Part shown: positions 62,078 through 64,000 of the stretch, in pieces
How positions within the stretch are numbered: the stretch's first letter is position 1
Layout: every line of letters starts with the position of its first letter
Source of the DNA: an uncultured Sphingomonadaceae bacterium
GTDB lineage: Bacteria; Pseudomonadota; Alphaproteobacteria; Sphingomonadales; Sphingomonadaceae
Direction of reading: 5' to 3'
Assembly (NCBI GenBank): GCA_947497455.1
Contig: CANMGU010000002.1
Coordinates: forward strand, 1,210,506 to 1,274,505
DNA length: 64,000 nt
Translations under genes and position numbers: made by a program
The notes under the pieces: model-generated
What the model saw: only the letters and a program-made list of their open reading frames with translations
Told to the model about the DNA's origin: nothing
Database searches by the model: none

Positions 62078-62088
62078 CCCCCCCCCCC
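62078..62088 (-). repeat. G11 homopolymer tract at the MFS gene start
   Basis: Eleven C on the plus strand, read as G11 on the coding strand, immediately upstream of ATG 62072 and overlapping an alternative ATG at 62090. Such tracts slip during replication; a length change would move the upstream ATG out of frame and alter ribosome spacing for the downstream one. Sequencing error in the tract is also possible. Confidence 0.8.
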
Positions 62089-62240
62089 ATACAGCAGGCA
62101 TAGCTCTCCTGCTGGCGGTCAAAGAGATTCTGGAACCGACCTGAACGATCAAACTTGTCTGCAATTTCAATGCACTACTGATGCACGCAAATGTAAATTT
62201 CCGTCAACTGCGCTACCGTCAAAAAAGCGTCAATAATGGA

Positions 62241-64000
62241 CTATTTGATGGTTGAGGGCCTGGGAAGCAGGTCCGGCCAGCCATATTTTTCCCATGCGGC
62301 GACCATGCCAATCCGTTCGGCGAAATCCATAAAGTCCGGATGCAGTCGAACCTGGTTTATCGGCTCTGCGTCGGTCCAGAGCGACATGAAAGAGAAGAAA
62401 TTGGCAGTTGTTATCTGCTGGCCAAGGGTTTTGAAGACCATCTGCGCCTGGCCCATCCAGATCGCCGGTAATGTGATCGTGGTATCATAGGGATCGTGCA
62501 ATGTCGCGTGGAGCATCTCCAGCACCATGCAGTAATTTTTGCGGTCCTGGTCTTCACCGCCCCAAAGCCCCTTCGCAGCCATCAGCCAATAGGCATCCAT
62601 AGCGTCTGGGTCGAGCGGTGCACTGCCGGCCGGCGGAAATATTACGGTGTTCATCAGCTTCTTTGTCAACTGATATGCTTCCACAGCAGCATCATGGTCG
62701 CCCGATACCGCCAATGCCGCTGCGAGCCACAGAGATGGAAAACCAAGATCCACCATCCTCTGTCCCGCATCAATGGCGGCATCGATATTCCCAAGGTTGA
62801 GATGCACCCCGGAAAGCATAGCGTAGCTGCGGCCATTTACCGGATCTTGATCTATGCTGGCTTCAATGTAAGGCAAGGCGTCTCGGGAGCACCCGCAATA
62901 GAGAAGAAAAGAACCGACACGGTTTAGAACATCAGGATTATTGGGTTCCAGCCGGTAAGCCTCGAAAGCCAAATCAAGCGCTCCGACAATATCATTTTGT
63001 GTCCAGGCATAAAAGGCTAGCACGATACGGGCATGCGCCTGCTGCGGCGATAATCGGAGTGCCTTTTCGGCATATCCGGCAGCCTTCTGACATCGTTCCA
63101 GCCGATCTAAGCACGGCGTATATACCGTCATGTTAATCTCTGCTTCGGCCAGCGCAGTCCAGCATTCGGCAAATTCGGGATCGATCCCCAGCGCCTTTTC
63201 AAGCAGTTCGATGGCCGTCGGCAACACCCCGTCGCCGATGGCTCTGATGGTTAGTGCCCGGCCTTGCAGATAAAGCCCGTAGGCTTCCCGATTGGTTGTC
63301 AGGGGTCGGGGCTTGGGTTCATGCTCTTGCAGATTGAGCGCTTCACTCAACCCGTTCGTGACCGCTTGCGCAACATCTGCGCGTGCCGCAAAAATATCAT
63401 CGAGGGTGCCATCATAACTATAGGACCACGATTCAAAACCAGTTTCGGTATCGGTCAAACCAACATCAATACGAACTTGCTCTCCCTGCCGTTGAACAGA
63501 ACCTTCCAGAAGGTACGACACATTCAGCGCGCTCGCGATTTCCGATGGGCTCTTATCGGATTTCTTGAACTGGAAGGAAGACGTTCGGCCCGCGACGAGA
63601 AGTTGAGGTACCTGACCGAAAGTTGTGATCAATTCGTCGACGATGCCATCTGCGAAAAAACCCTGATCATCCGGTTCGGCGATCGACTTAAATGGAAGCA
63701 CGGCAATGCGAACCTTGCCCTTCTTGCGGCCGGAAATCGTGTTGGGGGCGGGAGAGCGCACGGACAAAGCGCTAAGCAAACGAGCATGATCTGTTAAATT
63801 ATCACTATTCTCCAAAGCTGATAACGCGGTCGTAACTGCACTTTGCAGACGCTGCTCTGCTTGATGGCGATGCACTGAAAGCCAATCGTCAAACGCTTGG
63901 CCAAAATCCATCTGATCCATAAGTGGCTTGGCACCGATGGAAGTTAGCCTTTCGGTTGCTTCCAGATAATTGCCTTCGGTTAGGCACTGCTGAAGATCAG
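62241..64000 (-). CDS. BTAD/TolB-like/TPR transcriptional-regulator-type protein, 5' truncated by window edge
   Basis: About 586 residues visible; the frame is open to the window end, so the start is outside. The first visible part (DLQQCLTEGNYLEATERL, then FDDWLSVHRHQAEQRLQSAV) is the end of a bacterial transcriptional activator domain (BTAD) as in SARP regulators. Next is a TolB/FlgO-like domain (KVRIAVLPFKSIAEPDDQGFFADGIVDELITTF and YLLEGSVQRQGEQVRIDVGL), then TPR repeats (YGLYLQGRAL, ALGIDPEFAECWTALAEAEI, ALDLAFEAYRLEPNNPDVLNRVG). The DNA-binding head would be upstream. Same architecture as CadC/adenylate-cyclase-like regulators of sphingomonads; target genes unknown. Confidence 0.88.
   Translation of the reverse strand, partial: DLQQCLTEGNYLEATERLTSIGAKPLMDQMDFGQAFDDWLSVHRHQAEQRLQSAVTTALSALENSDNLTDHARLLSALSVRSPAPNTISGRKKGKVRIAVLPFKSIAEPDDQGFFADGIVDELITTFGQVPQLLVAGRTSSFQFKKSDKSPSEIASALNVSYLLEGSVQRQGEQVRIDVGLTDTETGFESWSYSYDGTLDDIFAARADVAQAVTNGLSEALNLQEHEPKPRPLTTNREAYGLYLQGRALTIRAIGDGVLPTAIELLEKALGIDPEFAECWTALAEAEINMTVYTPCLDRLERCQKAAGYAEKALRLSPQQAHARIVLAFYAWTQNDIVGALDLAFEAYRLEPNNPDVLNRVGSFLLYCGCSRDALPYIEASIDQDPVNGRSYAMLSGVHLNLGNIDAAIDAGQRMVDLGFPSLWLAAALAVSGDHDAAVEAYQLTKKLMNTVIFPPAGSAPLDPDAMDAYWLMAAKGLWGGEDQDRKNYCMVLEMLHATLHDPYDTTITLPAIWMGQAQMVFKTLGQQITTANFFSFMSLWTDAEPINQVRLHPDFMDFAERIGMVAAWEKYGWPDLLPRPSTIK

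Overview
The window reads as chromosomal DNA of a free-living, probably marine or aquatic sphingomonad (Alphaproteobacteria, Sphingomonadales; a Parasphingorhabdus/Sphingorhabdus-like organism is my best guess). This rests on two large TonB-dependent receptors, DUF4402, DUF2093 and zf-CHCC proteins, a periplasmic M17 peptidase, a penicillin-acylase homologue, many acyl-CoA dehydrogenases and SDRs, moderate GC, and a HHH domain resembling the alphaproteobacterial NuoE extension. No rRNA, tRNA, CRISPR array, insertion sequence or complete prophage was recognised.

Layout. 1-9.6 kb: end of a CorC/HlyC-type membrane protein, a secreted alpha/beta hydrolase, then a minus-strand run (OmpA-like protein, an overlooked 33-aa membrane protein, a HHH protein, a YfbK-type VWA protein, an M48 protease, an atypical SDR and purD). 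9.6-12.9 kb: xseA, whose start codon overlaps that of purD head to head, DUF2093, an M23 endopeptidase and a secreted hypothetical. 13-18 kb: a strongly codon-biased TonB receptor with a clear terminator, two tandem secreted paralogues and a sulfotransferase-like protein. 18-25 kb: clpB with a plausible heat-shock promoter, exported leucyl aminopeptidase, penicillin acylase and an overlooked 58-aa Cys protein. 25-31.5 kb: Gfo/Idh oxidoreductase, TauD-type dioxygenase, SSS symporter, nadB and an ABC ATPase. 31.6-37.2 kb: two DUF4402 proteins, zf-CHCC, tldD, DUF924, CPBP protease, PNPOx-like, DUF2007 and patatin. 37.3-41.8 kb: glnK-amtB behind a near-perfect sigma-54 promoter, then a second TonB receptor.

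42-44.7 kb is more accessory: a phosphotransferase gene flanked by two related palindromic repeats, and two secreted Arg/Tyr/Gly-rich paralogues. 44.7-54.8 kb is an acyl-CoA catabolic island: SDR, APH-type kinase, Zn-alcohol dehydrogenase and acyl-CoA dehydrogenase (the kinase plus dehydrogenase pair is a split version of eukaryotic ACAD10/11 and of the Pseudomonas LvaA/LvaC pair), a GPH-type transporter and an SDR, and divergently two adjacent acyl-CoA dehydrogenases plus an SDR. 54.9-64 kb: a lipoprotein whose ribosome site lies in a 15-bp perfect hairpin, DUF4197, a gene-poor kilobase with a 24-aa peptide, three DnaA-box-like sites at two-turn spacing, terminators and a 15-bp tandem repeat, a DECR-type dienoyl-CoA reductase, DUF1353, DUF1304, an MFS permease preceded by a G11 tract, and the 3' part of a BTAD/TolB-like/TPR regulator.

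No single element is a proven new system. The best candidates for follow-up are the split ACAD10/11-like module, the OmpA/33-aa/HHH operon, the gene-poor DnaA-box locus, the hairpin-sequestered ribosome site and the overlooked small proteins. All family assignments are by reading motifs; no database search was run.
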